64,000 nt of DNA from Gemmatimonadaceae bacterium. Its GTDB lineage: Bacteria; Gemmatimonadota; Gemmatimonadetes; Gemmatimonadales; Gemmatimonadaceae. Shown in pieces: positions 56,177 to 64,000 of this stretch; within the stretch, counting starts at the first letter, position 1, and each line of letters begins with the position of its first letter. Both the position numbers and the translations under genes were made by a program. The notes beneath the pieces were generated by a model. It did not search any database, was not told the origin of the DNA, and saw only the letters and a list, made by a program, of their open reading frames with translations. Location of the stretch: NCBI GenBank assembly GCA_016742275.1, contig JACVCD010000005.1, positions 1-64,000 of the forward strand. The letters run 5' to 3'.

Positions 56177-56256
56177 GGCCCGAGTATAGCGTGCTGGGAC
56201 ATCAGCCGCCGGTCGGCTGGGACCAAGGGACTTTCAACATCTGCACGTCGACCGCC

Positions 56257-57297
56257 ATGGCTTTCACTCCGTTTCCCAACCCCGATCTCGAAAGTGCCAA
56301 CGACCGCGGGTCGTTCGCCACGTCGAATCCGGTGGACAATGATCTCGGCTTCGGGCGAGTGGTGGCCAACAATGCCCGCGGGCGATTTCTCACACGCAAT
56401 GGGCAGCCGACCGCACGCAAGCTCGGCCTAAAAGGGGTTCGGACCGCACGGGCCTATCTTGCGGCGCTCAATGCGCCCTGGAGCACATTCCTGCTCTGGA
56501 CGGTCGGAGTCGTGTTGCTCATGAATGGCATGTTCGCGCTGGGTTATCGTGCACTGGGCCCCGAGGCGCTGTCAGGCACGGAGACGCTTGGCATTCGGGA
56601 TCCGTTTCTCGCGGCCTTTGCCTACAGTGTCGGCGTCTTCACGACGACCGGCGTGGACGGCATGCACGCCGTCGGTGTGACAGCGCACGGCTTGACCATT
56701 CTTCAGTCGCTGCTCGGACCGCTGGTTGGCATGATCGTGGCCGGCATCGTGATTGCGCGCCTCACCCGTCCCCGTGCGCAGCTGCGGTTCAGCGATTCGA
56801 TGGTGATCGCACCGTATGAAGGTGGCCGTGGTCTGATGTTCCGCTTCGTCAACGAGTCCATTCGTGACATCACGAACGTGCGCGTGAGTGTGAGTCTCAG
56901 TTGGCTCGAAACCTTCGATGGTGTGCGTGAGCGCAACTTTCATCAGTTGGCGCTCGAGCGGTCCGACGTGCCGTTTTTCCCGCTGCATTGGACCGTGGTG
57001 CATCCCATCACGCCCGAGAGTCCATTGCGCGGTGTCACGCCGGATCGCCTGCGCGACGGCAATGCGGAGATTCTCATTCTCGTCACGGCCCACGAAGACA
57101 CCTTCTCCACGCGTGTGTCTGTGCGGCAGTCTTACACTTGGGAAGACGTGACCTGGGACGCGAAGTTCTCGAGCATTTTCATCGAGTCGATGGATGAACA
57201 TCTCGCCATCGACGTGGAACGCCTCAGTCGTCTCGATCGTCTGCCCGAGGGCACGACACGTACAGCACCAGAAGCGGAAGGATCGATGGTGCTGTAG
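56257..57297 (+). CDS. Inward-rectifier (KirBac-type) channel with altered selectivity filter
   Basis: The 346-residue protein has a KirBac layout. Membrane helix 1 is at about 74-98, a pore helix at 115-129, membrane helix 2 at 146-168 and a cytoplasmic immunoglobulin-like Kir domain opens ARLTRPRAQLRFSDSMVIAP. The filter, TVGYGD in KirBac1.1, reads TTGVDG here (residues 130-135), losing the GYG signature; flanking residues still align. Ion selectivity is therefore uncertain. ATG 56257 is preferred; an upstream start at 56191 is open. It is divergent from map and convergent with the antiporter. Confidence 0.82.
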   Translation: MAFTPFPNPDLESANDRGSFATSNPVDNDLGFGRVVANNARGRFLTRNGQPTARKLGLKGVRTARAYLAALNAPWSTFLLWTVGVVLLMNGMFALGYRALGPEALSGTETLGIRDPFLAAFAYSVGVFTTTGVDGMHAVGVTAHGLTILQSLLGPLVGMIVAGIVIARLTRPRAQLRFSDSMVIAPYEGGRGLMFRFVNESIRDITNVRVSVSLSWLETFDGVRERNFHQLALERSDVPFFPLHWTVVHPITPESPLRGVTPDRLRDGNAEILILVTAHEDTFSTRVSVRQSYTWEDVTWDAKFSSIFIESMDEHLAIDVERLSRLDRLPEGTTRTAPEAEGSMVL

Positions 57298-57339
57298 CAG
57301 ATGCCGTGGTGATCAAGTAGTGATCAGGGCCACTCACGA

Positions 57340-58908
57340 TCAATGGTGGTGGCCTTGTCCACGCATGGCGTCGAGATCCAGTTCTTCTTCGAGTTCACGC
57401 AGCACTTCGTCGGAAATCGCACCTTCGTTTCGAAGTCGCAGCAGCAGCCTTCGCTCCGCTTCGCGCATCCGGCCGCGCACCTTGTCGCGTGAATGCATGC
57501 GATCCATGGCCCGATAGCGATCCACCCGATCGCGCAGCTCGGACTTGAGCCACTGCGCGTCCTCGGGTGATGCCGTACCATCGCGTACGGCGTCCTCGAG
57601 TTCGTCCTGCGCGCGCCGAACCGCTTCGATGCGCGCGAACTGCTCCTCCTGCCGATGATGCGTTTCCGGCTTGAAGGCCATGCGCCGAATGATCGGCGCC
57701 AATGTGCAGCCCTGCACCACCAGCGTGAACAGAATCACACACATGGTGATGTACAGAACTTCCTGTCGATACGGAAATGGTGTGCCATCGGCCAGCGTGA
57801 GTGGCAACGCGAGCGCCGTGGCCAACGACACGATGCCGCGCATGCTGGTCCACGCGACAAGAGCCACTGACCGCTTGGGCGGCGCCGGATCGCGTCGCGC
57901 GACTTCCGCACTGAGCCAGCGTGGCAACCACGTGGCGACAGGCACCCAGATCAAACGCACCACCACCACGACCACACTGATGATCAGGCCGGGATAGAGG
58001 AGCGATGGCAGTTCGCTCATGGCCGTGGACTTGATCAGCGCTGTGAACTGCATGCCAAGCAGCACGAAGATCATGGCGTTCATCACGAACACCAGCAGAT
58101 CCCATACCGCGCGCGACTGTACTCGCGAACGCGGACCCACCGCCGTGGACAGATGCTGCCGCAGATAGAGACCGCCAGCCACACAGGCCAGCACGGCCGA
58201 CACATGCAGTTCTTCCGCGAGAATCCACGCCGCGTACGGTCCGGCAAGCGTAAGCAGAATTTCCGGCAACTCGTCGTGCGTGCGCTTGGCGGCCCACACA
58301 ATCAACCACGACACGAACAGCCCGATCAACACACCGGCGCCCGCGTCGAGAAAGAAGCGCACAATGGATTCACCCACACTGAACACACCGGTCACTGCCG
58401 CCACCACGGCCGTGCGATAGAGCACCAGTGCCGACGCGTCATTCACCAGACTCTCACCTTCGAGAATCACGATCACCCGTCGCGGTACGGGCAATCGCGA
58501 CACCACGGCGGCTGCAGCCACGGCATCGGGCGGCGACACGATCGCACCAAGGGCCACGGCAACCGCCCAGGGCATTTCCGGGAACATCATGCGTGCGACG
58601 ATGGCCACGCCAGCAGTCGTGGCCACCACCAATCCAATGGCGAGCAACCCGATCGGCCGCCGATTGGCCTTGAACTCACGCAGTGACGTAAAAAACGCCG
58701 CAGCCCAAAGGATGGGCGGCAGAAACACAAAGAACACGAGATCCGGCTCGAGTTCCGGAACCGCGATACCGGGAATGGCCGCCAACAACAGACCCGCCAG
58801 CACCTGCAGCACAGGAGCTGGTATGGGGAGTCGTCGACCAAATGCCGTGAGCGCCACCACGAGGGTAGCGAAGGCGAGGCCGACCAAAATCGGAGAGTGA
58901 TCGTTCAT
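57340..58908 (-). CDS. CPA1-family Na+/H+ antiporter
   Basis: The 522-residue protein has about twelve membrane segments with SPPDAVAAAAVV (125-136) and the ion-binding N156/D157 in EGESLVNDASALV, the ND pair of CPA1 electroneutral exchangers. A cytoplasmic helical tail of about 110 residues, rich in Arg and Glu, follows the last segment and ends GQGHHH. It exchanges Na+ (or K+) for H+ across the inner membrane. It converges with the Kir-like channel gene, with 42 bases between the stops. Confidence 0.92.
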   Translation of the reverse strand: MNDHSPILVGLAFATLVVALTAFGRRLPIPAPVLQVLAGLLLAAIPGIAVPELEPDLVFFVFLPPILWAAAFFTSLREFKANRRPIGLLAIGLVVATTAGVAIVARMMFPEMPWAVAVALGAIVSPPDAVAAAAVVSRLPVPRRVIVILEGESLVNDASALVLYRTAVVAAVTGVFSVGESIVRFFLDAGAGVLIGLFVSWLIVWAAKRTHDELPEILLTLAGPYAAWILAEELHVSAVLACVAGGLYLRQHLSTAVGPRSRVQSRAVWDLLVFVMNAMIFVLLGMQFTALIKSTAMSELPSLLYPGLIISVVVVVVRLIWVPVATWLPRWLSAEVARRDPAPPKRSVALVAWTSMRGIVSLATALALPLTLADGTPFPYRQEVLYITMCVILFTLVVQGCTLAPIIRRMAFKPETHHRQEEQFARIEAVRRAQDELEDAVRDGTASPEDAQWLKSELRDRVDRYRAMDRMHSRDKVRGRMREAERRLLLRLRNEGAISDEVLRELEEELDLDAMRGQGHHH

Positions 58909-59003
58909 GTGGGCATCAACTTGTCACGGCGGTGCCGTTGGCGCAGCACTTGAGCCCCACACCCGGTCATATTTCTGAAGACCGCCCCTCAAATCCCGAG
59001 ATC

Positions 59004-60077
59004 ATGTCCGCGCTCTTCACACCGTTCGCCCTCCGCAGCCTCACCCTGCGCAATCGCATTGGCGTGGCGCCGATGTGTCAGTACTCGAGCATCGATGGTT
59101 TTGCGACGGATTGGCATCTCGTGCACCTGGGCGGGTTCGCCACCGGCGGCGCGGCACTCGTGATCTGCGAAGCCACGGCCGTCGTTCCCGAGGGACGGAT
59201 CTCGCCGCAGGACTTGGGCATCTGGTCGGACGAGCATATCCCCATGCTCCAGCGCATTACGAAGTTCGTGCGAGCGCAGGGTGCGGCCCCCGGTATCCAG
59301 CTCGCGCATGCGGGGCGTAAGGCCAGCACCAAACGGCCGTGGGAAGGCTCGGGTGAGGTAGCGCCGGAAGACGGTGGATGGCAGGCGCTGGGACCGAGCA
59401 CCCGCGCATTTGCCCCCAACTATCCGACGCCACGTGCCATGTCGACCGACGACATTGCGCACGTAGTCACCGCCTTTGGCGACGCCGCACGCCGCGCACT
59501 CGCTGCCGGGTTCGAAGTCGCGGAGATTCACGCCGCGCACGGATACCTGCTGCATCAGTTCCTGTCGCCGTTGGCGAATGATCGCACCGACGCCTATGGC
59601 GGTTCTCTCGAAAACCGCATGCGTCTCACACTCGACGTGGCGCGCACCATACGTGAGATCTGGCCCGCCGAGTTGCCGGTACTCGTACGCATCTCGGCCA
59701 CCGATTGGGCAGAGGGCGGTTGGGATGTGAACCAGTCGGTTGTGCTGTGTCAGGCGCTGCGCGAACTGGGCATCGACCTCATCGATGTGTCATCCGGCGG
59801 ACTGGCCGCACATCAGCAGATCGATGTCAAGCCGCTATACCAGGTGCCGTTCGCTCGGCGTATCCGGCATGACGCAAGTGTTCCTACCTCGGCCGTTGGG
59901 CTCATCACCGAGCCCGCACAGGCCGAACAAATCGTGAAGGACGGCGACGCGGATTTGGTGCTGTTGGCGCGTGAACTGCTGCGGCATCCACGCTGGCCGC
60001 TCGAGGCGGCGCACGTACTGGGGGCAGATGGTCCGTGGCCGGATCAGTATGTGCGGGCCAAGCGTCGGCGCGCGTAA
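59004..60077 (+). CDS. Old-yellow-enzyme-family flavin oxidoreductase (YqjM-like)
   Basis: The 357-residue TIM-barrel enzyme has the YqjM-type marks: C25 in APMCQYSS, IQLAHAGRKAS, AEIHAAHGYLLHQFLSP and NDRTDAYGGSLENR. FMN-dependent ene-reductases of this group reduce activated C=C bonds with NAD(P)H. ATG 59004 matches the family N-terminus MSALFTPFALRSLTLRNRI. It is divergent from the antiporter gene; no operon partner is evident. Confidence 0.92.
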   Translation: MSALFTPFALRSLTLRNRIGVAPMCQYSSIDGFATDWHLVHLGGFATGGAALVICEATAVVPEGRISPQDLGIWSDEHIPMLQRITKFVRAQGAAPGIQLAHAGRKASTKRPWEGSGEVAPEDGGWQALGPSTRAFAPNYPTPRAMSTDDIAHVVTAFGDAARRALAAGFEVAEIHAAHGYLLHQFLSPLANDRTDAYGGSLENRMRLTLDVARTIREIWPAELPVLVRISATDWAEGGWDVNQSVVLCQALRELGIDLIDVSSGGLAAHQQIDVKPLYQVPFARRIRHDASVPTSAVGLITEPAQAEQIVKDGDADLVLLARELLRHPRWPLEAAHVLGADGPWPDQYVRAKRRRA

Positions 60078-60143
60078 GCGGTGCACGTAGGCGGCGCTGG
60101 TAGGTCTACTGAGGAAACCGTTGTAAGAACTATGGTGACTTAG

Positions 60144-60180
60144 AGGGCATCCGGGCCACGGCCCATCAGATGCCCTTTAC
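60144..60180 (+). terminator. Hairpin between the OYE-like gene and the next gene
   Basis: AGGGCATC (60144-60151) pairs with GATGCCCT (60169-60176), and inside it GGGCC (60053 + 100, i.e. 60153-60157) pairs with GGCCC (60160-60164). TTTACC follows. It is 67 bases past the OYE-like stop and ends 14 bases before the next start codon, so it may end the first transcript or occlude the next start. Confidence 0.55.
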
Positions 60181-60190
60181 CCCTGTTCCT

Positions 60191-60664
60191 ATGCGTCGCA
60201 TCCTCGCTTTTGCCATCGCTTCGGCGATTTGCAGTGTCTCCGCAGTTTCGCAGGCGTCCGCTCAGGCCCCTGCCCTCGTGGGCAAGTGGAACGCCGAGTG
60301 GGAGCTCGGCCGCATGGTCGAGAATGGTGAAGTCACCGCCATCCGCGCCAATGGTGTGATTTCCGTGGAAGCCAGCGGCGACTCACTGCTCGCCACGATT
60401 CAGGTTACCAAGCGCAGTGACAATCGGCCGCCGGCGCCCAATGTGGTTACGCTGGGAGGCCGCATGTCGGCGCGTGGCGCCACCTTCGTGCAGAAGCAAA
60501 CCGTGCGCCTCAACATGAATGGTGAGGAACAGACGCGCGAAGTCACGGTGACGTGGACGCTCAACGCGGAAGGCGACAAGCTCAATGGCAGCATGGCGCG
60601 CGAGATGCCGTTTGTGAGTGAAGCGCCGGCACCGTCGGAGATTACGGGGACGCGTATCCCCTGA
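60191..60664 (+). CDS. Secreted uncharacterised beta-rich protein
   Basis: The 157-residue protein has a signal peptide (RRILAFAIASAICSVSAVS, cleaved near ASAQ). The mature part, VGKWNAEWELGRMVENGEV through SLLATIQVTKR and REVTVTWTLNAEGDKLNGSM, reads as a small beta barrel like the secreted lipocalin-like proteins of unknown ligand. No active site is seen. ATG 60191 is preferred over 60170, which lies inside the preceding hairpin. A palindromic repeat begins 17 bases after its stop. Confidence 0.75.
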   Translation: MRRILAFAIASAICSVSAVSQASAQAPALVGKWNAEWELGRMVENGEVTAIRANGVISVEASGDSLLATIQVTKRSDNRPPAPNVVTLGGRMSARGATFVQKQTVRLNMNGEEQTREVTVTWTLNAEGDKLNGSMAREMPFVSEAPAPSEITGTRIP

Positions 60665-60680
60665 GTCTTCGTGGGATGAA

Positions 60681-60801
60681 AGTTGGTTTGAACAGCGCAC
60701 GCAGAGCCGCAGAGGAAAAGCAAGAGACGCAGAGGCTCAAGTAAACGCCTCTGCGTCTCTTGTCTTTCTCTGTGGCTCTGCGTGCGCAGTTCAAACCAAC
60801 T
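60681..60801. repeat. Palindromic repeat element, copy 3
   Basis: A 121-bp near-perfect palindrome: the outer 34-bp arms (60681-60714 with 60768-60801) differ at two positions, and the inner GAGACGCAGAGGC/GCCTCTGCGTCTC arms pair around a loop of under 12 nt. It shares the GCAGAG/CTCTGC core with copies 1 and 2 but has different outer ends. It lies between convergent genes and overlaps the EVE stop codon by two bases. Confidence 0.85.
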
Positions 60802-61342
60802 AGCCGCCGAGCTTACAGATATGCTCCCACTCCTCCGCCGTCACCGGCACCACCGACAACCGACTCACCTTGATGAGCGCCATGTTGGCGAGCGCCTTGT
60901 CAGCCTTGATGTCTGGCAACGTGACCGGCGTACGGAATTTCTTGACCGCTTTCACATCCACCATGAACCAGGTGGGATTGGCCGGGTCTGAATCCGGATC
61001 GAAGTATTCGTGCGATGCATCGAGCGCCGTGCTATCCGGATAACCTTCGCGCACGACTTCGCAGATACCCACGATGGCCGAGGGCTCGGCGTTCGAGTGG
61101 TAGTAGAACGCACGGTCACCCTTCTTCATGCCGTCGCGCATGAAATTCCGCGCACTGCTATTCCGCACGCTGTCCCACGACGTGGTCTGCTTGGGCGCTG
61201 CCGCCAAATCGTCGTACGAAAAGACGTCCGGCTCCGACTTGATCAACCAATATCGGCGCTCGCCTTTGGCGCGTGTGAAGACATGAGCCCAGGCTCCCTT
61301 TTCGTAGGGAGCCGATTGTGGGGCGCGCTTCTTGGCAGTCAT
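60800..61342 (-). CDS. EVE-domain protein (thymocyte nuclear protein 1-like)
   Basis: The 180-residue protein is mostly one EVE domain: RYWLIKSEPDVFSYDDL, TSWDSVRNSSARNFMRD, KGDRAFYYHSNAEPSAIVGI and the terminal ALIKVSRLSVVPVT. EVE domains belong to the PUA-like fold and bind modified bases in nucleic acid. A basic 27-residue N-terminal extension precedes the domain. It is 13 bases downstream of the FmdB-like gene. Confidence 0.9.
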   Translation of the reverse strand: MTAKKRAPQSAPYEKGAWAHVFTRAKGERRYWLIKSEPDVFSYDDLAAAPKQTTSWDSVRNSSARNFMRDGMKKGDRAFYYHSNAEPSAIVGICEVVREGYPDSTALDASHEYFDPDSDPANPTWFMVDVKAVKKFRTPVTLPDIKADKALANMALIKVSRLSVVPVTAEEWEHICKLGG

Positions 61343-61355
61343 GTGGTTCGCTGCG

Positions 61356-61577
61356 TCAGGTCATGCAGCAGCGACTGGCACCACAGCCAGCGGGCGCCGG
61401 GGCACTGGCCGCACCATTGGTGAATGTGACCAGTCCACCGCACACGACGCGTCGCACGGGCGCGCCAGTGTCGGGGTGCACGCTGAGCGGCTCGTCCGAC
61501 ATGGACTGCCGCACTTCGAATCGCTGCGGCGCGTCGGCCGGTCCAGCGGGAATCGTCTCGTACACGTACATGGGCAT
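61356..61577 (-). CDS. FmdB-like small protein lacking zinc-ribbon cysteines
   Basis: This 73-residue protein aligns with FmdB/CxxC-type regulators by MPMYVYE, RFEVRQSMSDEPL and GAPVRRVVCGG. The two CxxC pairs that bind zinc are replaced: the first region reads TIPAGPADAPQ and the second HPDTG. It ends with a Cys-rich GCGASRCC tail as many FmdB proteins do. It either binds metal differently or has lost metal binding. It forms a two-gene unit with the EVE gene. Confidence 0.75.
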   Translation of the reverse strand: MPMYVYETIPAGPADAPQRFEVRQSMSDEPLSVHPDTGAPVRRVVCGGLVTFTNGAASAPAPAGCGASRCCMT

Positions 61578-61652
61578 ATCGGAAAGATAACCACCGTTGA
61601 TCGCAACGGTGTGGGCCGCGTGCTACATTCGCGCTCCCCCGAACTCCCCTCC

Positions 61653-63344
61653 ATGCCGATTGCGCGTCGTTCTCACCTGACTGGCACCACGGGCGTCGCC
61701 CTGGGTCTCGCTGCGTGCCTCACTGTTCTCCCAGCCGCGTTACTGGCCCAGGCCGCGACAGCGGCTCCGGCCACTTCGCCCGCCGCATTGACTGCGGCTG
61801 CCGACCGGGTGTTCGCCCAATGGAACTCCACACACACGCCGGGCTGCGCGGTCGGTGTTTCCCGTGGCGGTCAGGTGCTGCTGGAGCGCGGATACGGCAT
61901 GGCCGATCTGGCCGGCGAACGTCCCATTACGCCAAGCACGATTCTTGAATCGGGATCAGTGGCCAAGCAGTTCACCGCCGCCGCCGTAATGGTGCTGGTG
62001 GCTGATGGTGTGGTGAAGCTCGAAGACGACGCGCGGAAATGGCTACCGGAACTTCCCACCTACGATCGCCCCATCACGGTGCGTCATCTGCTGACGCACA
62101 CCAGTGGTCTTCGTGAGTGGAGCAATCTCGTGGCATGGCAGGGATGGCCACGCGGCACGCGCATGCACATCCAGCCCGATGTGTTTGCACTGATCACATC
62201 GCAGAAGGTCACCAACTATCCGGTGGGTGCGCACTACTCGTACACCAACTCCGGATTTCTGCTGCTGCGCACACTGGTTGAGCGCGCCAGCAAGCAGACC
62301 TTCAGCAACTTCACACGCACGCGCATCTTCGAACCGCTGGGAATGAAAAATTCATCCTGGCGTGAAGATTACACACGTATTGTGCCGGGATTGGCGCAGG
62401 CGTATGAGCCCGTAGGTAGTGGATTCCGGCTCGATATGCCGTTCGACAACATCATTGCCGCCGGTGGCATGTGGACCACCGTGGGTGATTGGCTCAAGTG
62501 GAACGAAGCGCTTACCAACAAGACGCTGGGCAGCGCGGTTGTCGACTCCATGACGCAGCGTATGCGTCTCAACAACGGTCTCGAGATTGCGTACGCACTG
62601 GGACTCACGGTTGGTCAGTACCGTGGCACGCCGGAGATTCAGCACTCGGGTTCCACCGCTGGCTACAGCACCTTCCTTGCTCGCTATCCATCACTGGGCA
62701 ATCTCTCCATCGCCGTGATGTGCAACGTGGCCGGCGCCGGTGCTACCGGCTACACCCGCGCGTTGGTGGATGCGCTGCACCCCGAACTGCCGCGTGCTGC
62801 CGCTCCGGACACGATCACCACCGATCAGTCTCGCCTGCTTGAATGGCGCGGGTACTACGAAGACACACGCTGGCACACGATCACGCGCATCGACACGGTG
62901 GGTGGTGTCATGCGACAGGGAGCTACACCGCTGCGCGCACTGCGCGATGGCTCGTATCTCGCCGGTGGCCAGCGCATGCGCTTTGCAATGGACGCTGATG
63001 GCAAAACACGCACCACGCGCTTCACCACCAGCGATGGTGATTCAGTGGTGTGGAAGTGGCGGGCTGACGCACCGTGGCGCCCGACTGCAACTGAGCTGGC
63101 GGCATTCGAAGGTCGTTACCGCAGTGGGGAGATTGACGCCACCTGGACCGTATCGGTCCGAAATGGCCAACTCACCATGAGTCCACGCGCCGGTCTCGTT
63201 CGCGCACTGGTGCCTACCGTACGCGATGCATTTGATAGCCCGGGTGAGGCCGTGTGGTTTACCCGCGATCGCAAAGGACGCGTGACTGCCATGCACTTTG
63301 GCTCGGCCCGCGCCTGGGATTTTGTTTTCGAACGGCTGCCCTGA
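61653..63344 (+). CDS. Secreted serine hydrolase of the class C beta-lactamase (S12) family
   Basis: The 563-residue protein has a signal peptide (cleaved near LLAQ), the SxxK motif S102-V-A-K105, the YxN motif Y197-T-N199 and the late HSGSTAGY as the third motif. A C-terminal lipocalin-like barrel begins near residue 390. S12 family members include D-aminopeptidases, esterases and beta-lactamases; the domain layout suggests a peptidase or esterase rather than a resistance enzyme. ATG 61653 is chosen for its signal peptide. It is followed by the SDR gene after 12 bases. Confidence 0.88.
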   Translation: MPIARRSHLTGTTGVALGLAACLTVLPAALLAQAATAAPATSPAALTAAADRVFAQWNSTHTPGCAVGVSRGGQVLLERGYGMADLAGERPITPSTILESGSVAKQFTAAAVMVLVADGVVKLEDDARKWLPELPTYDRPITVRHLLTHTSGLREWSNLVAWQGWPRGTRMHIQPDVFALITSQKVTNYPVGAHYSYTNSGFLLLRTLVERASKQTFSNFTRTRIFEPLGMKNSSWREDYTRIVPGLAQAYEPVGSGFRLDMPFDNIIAAGGMWTTVGDWLKWNEALTNKTLGSAVVDSMTQRMRLNNGLEIAYALGLTVGQYRGTPEIQHSGSTAGYSTFLARYPSLGNLSIAVMCNVAGAGATGYTRALVDALHPELPRAAAPDTITTDQSRLLEWRGYYEDTRWHTITRIDTVGGVMRQGATPLRALRDGSYLAGGQRMRFAMDADGKTRTTRFTTSDGDSVVWKWRADAPWRPTATELAAFEGRYRSGEIDATWTVSVRNGQLTMSPRAGLVRALVPTVRDAFDSPGEAVWFTRDRKGRVTAMHFGSARAWDFVFERLP

Positions 63345-63356
63345 TTTCAACTCGAC

Positions 63357-64000
63357 ATGTCCAACACCGCTACTCCTGTAGTTCTTATCACCGGCGCCGC
63401 TACTGGTATTGGCGCGGCATGCGCCCTCGCTTTTGCCGACGCCGGCTGGCGTGTCGGCATTGCCACGCTGCCCTCCACTCGTGACGAAGCCGATCAGGTT
63501 GCCGCACAGTGTGTGGCGCGTGGCAGTGCAGCGCTCGTCTTGCCACTCGATGTCACGAACGACGCCCAGTGCCGTGAGTCGGCCAACGCGCTCGAGGCAC
63601 ACTTTGGCCGAATCGACGGATTGGTCAACTGCGCCGGTGTGACGCGCTTCGTGCCGCATCATGATCTTGAAGGACTGCCATCGAGTGAGTTCGGCCGCAC
63701 CAACGATGTGAATGTGCTGGGCACCTTTCAGATGATTCGCGCCTGTCGCGGTGCACTGGAGCGGAGCGGACGCGGTGGCGTCGTGAACTACTCCTCCATC
63801 GCCGGTCTGTCGGGCGTGGGTTCCTCAGCCGCGTACGCAGCAAGCAAGGGTGCGGTCATTGCGCTCACCCTTTCGATGGCGCGCGCGCTGGCTCCACACA
63901 TCCGGGTCAATGCGATCGCTCCAGGTTATGTGGCAGGCGGATTGCCAAGCCGAGTACTGGATGCGGATGCACTGGCGGCTGTTGAAGCGAAGTATCTCGA
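63357..64000 (+). CDS. Short-chain dehydrogenase/reductase, C-terminus beyond the window
   Basis: From ATG 63357 the frame stays open to the window edge (214 codons). It shows the SDR cofactor motif TGAATGIGAA at residues 12-21, VNCAGV (a NAG variant with Cys), catalytic S in NYSSIAG and YAASK, then APHIRVNAIAPGYV. It should reduce or oxidise a carbonyl/alcohol with NAD(P)H; the substrate is unknown. About 30-40 C-terminal residues are missing. It is 12 bases after the S12 gene, so probably co-transcribed with it. Confidence 0.92.
   Translation, partial: MSNTATPVVLITGAATGIGAACALAFADAGWRVGIATLPSTRDEADQVAAQCVARGSAALVLPLDVTNDAQCRESANALEAHFGRIDGLVNCAGVTRFVPHHDLEGLPSSEFGRTNDVNVLGTFQMIRACRGALERSGRGGVVNYSSIAGLSGVGSSAAYAASKGAVIALTLSMARALAPHIRVNAIAPGYVAGGLPSRVLDADALAAVEAKYL

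Noticed and set aside
57395-58309. 304-codon minus-strand frame inside the antiporter gene
   Set aside because: Alternative frame of the same strand without membrane segments; the 57340-58908 frame has the CPA1 motifs.

Overview
The window is a high-GC bacterial chromosome segment. Two secreted proteins carry PEP-CTERM sorting tails, and the gene set includes a tricorn-type protease, a DUF5117-type zinc metalloprotease, PA14-GH3 and GH29 glycosidases and lamin-tail-domain lipoproteins. This fits Gemmatimonadota best (inference from gene content; a 16S or marker-gene search would settle it). No rRNA, tRNA or CRISPR array was recognised.

Bases 1 to about 9,700 are an accessory island. An IS3-type reading frame runs off the left edge beside a truncated IS110 transposase. 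Three two-gene units follow, all on the minus strand: a Gabija-like OLD nuclease/UvrD helicase pair (gajA-gajB), a trypsin-like peptidase with a Trypco1-domain partner, and a membrane protein with a DUF900-type alpha/beta hydrolase. The units are separated by AT-richer spacers in which no convincing gene was found. The island looks like a layered anti-phage or conflict locus; the last pair is the least described part.

From about 9,900 on, the sequence reads as ordinary chromosome: an oxidoreductase/HhH/HAD operon; a tricorn protease; cspA behind a structured leader; an unknown gene coupled to infA; an alcohol dehydrogenase; a psd-OsmC-Nudix operon; a MacA-like/permease/TolC export operon without an ATPase gene; and a PH-domain protein. 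At 25.9-32.8 kb the same two-gene module occurs twice: a lipoprotein with lamin-tail domains followed by a short PEP-CTERM protein. The second lipoprotein also carries a NUC1-type nuclease and PKD domains. Then come GH29 and GH3 glycosidases, a hybrid histidine kinase, a FabH homologue, a FecR-like protein and a large zinc metalloprotease.

A recC-recB-recD operon (45.3-54.0 kb) follows an M20 amidohydrolase. Beyond it lie methionine aminopeptidase, a KirBac-like channel with an abnormal selectivity filter, a CPA1 antiporter, an old-yellow-enzyme homologue, EVE and FmdB-like proteins, a class C beta-lactamase-like hydrolase, and an SDR cut by the right edge. Three copies of a roughly 100-136 bp palindromic element (32.8, 42.6 and 60.7 kb) each sit directly 3' of genes and may act as terminators or mobile palindromes.
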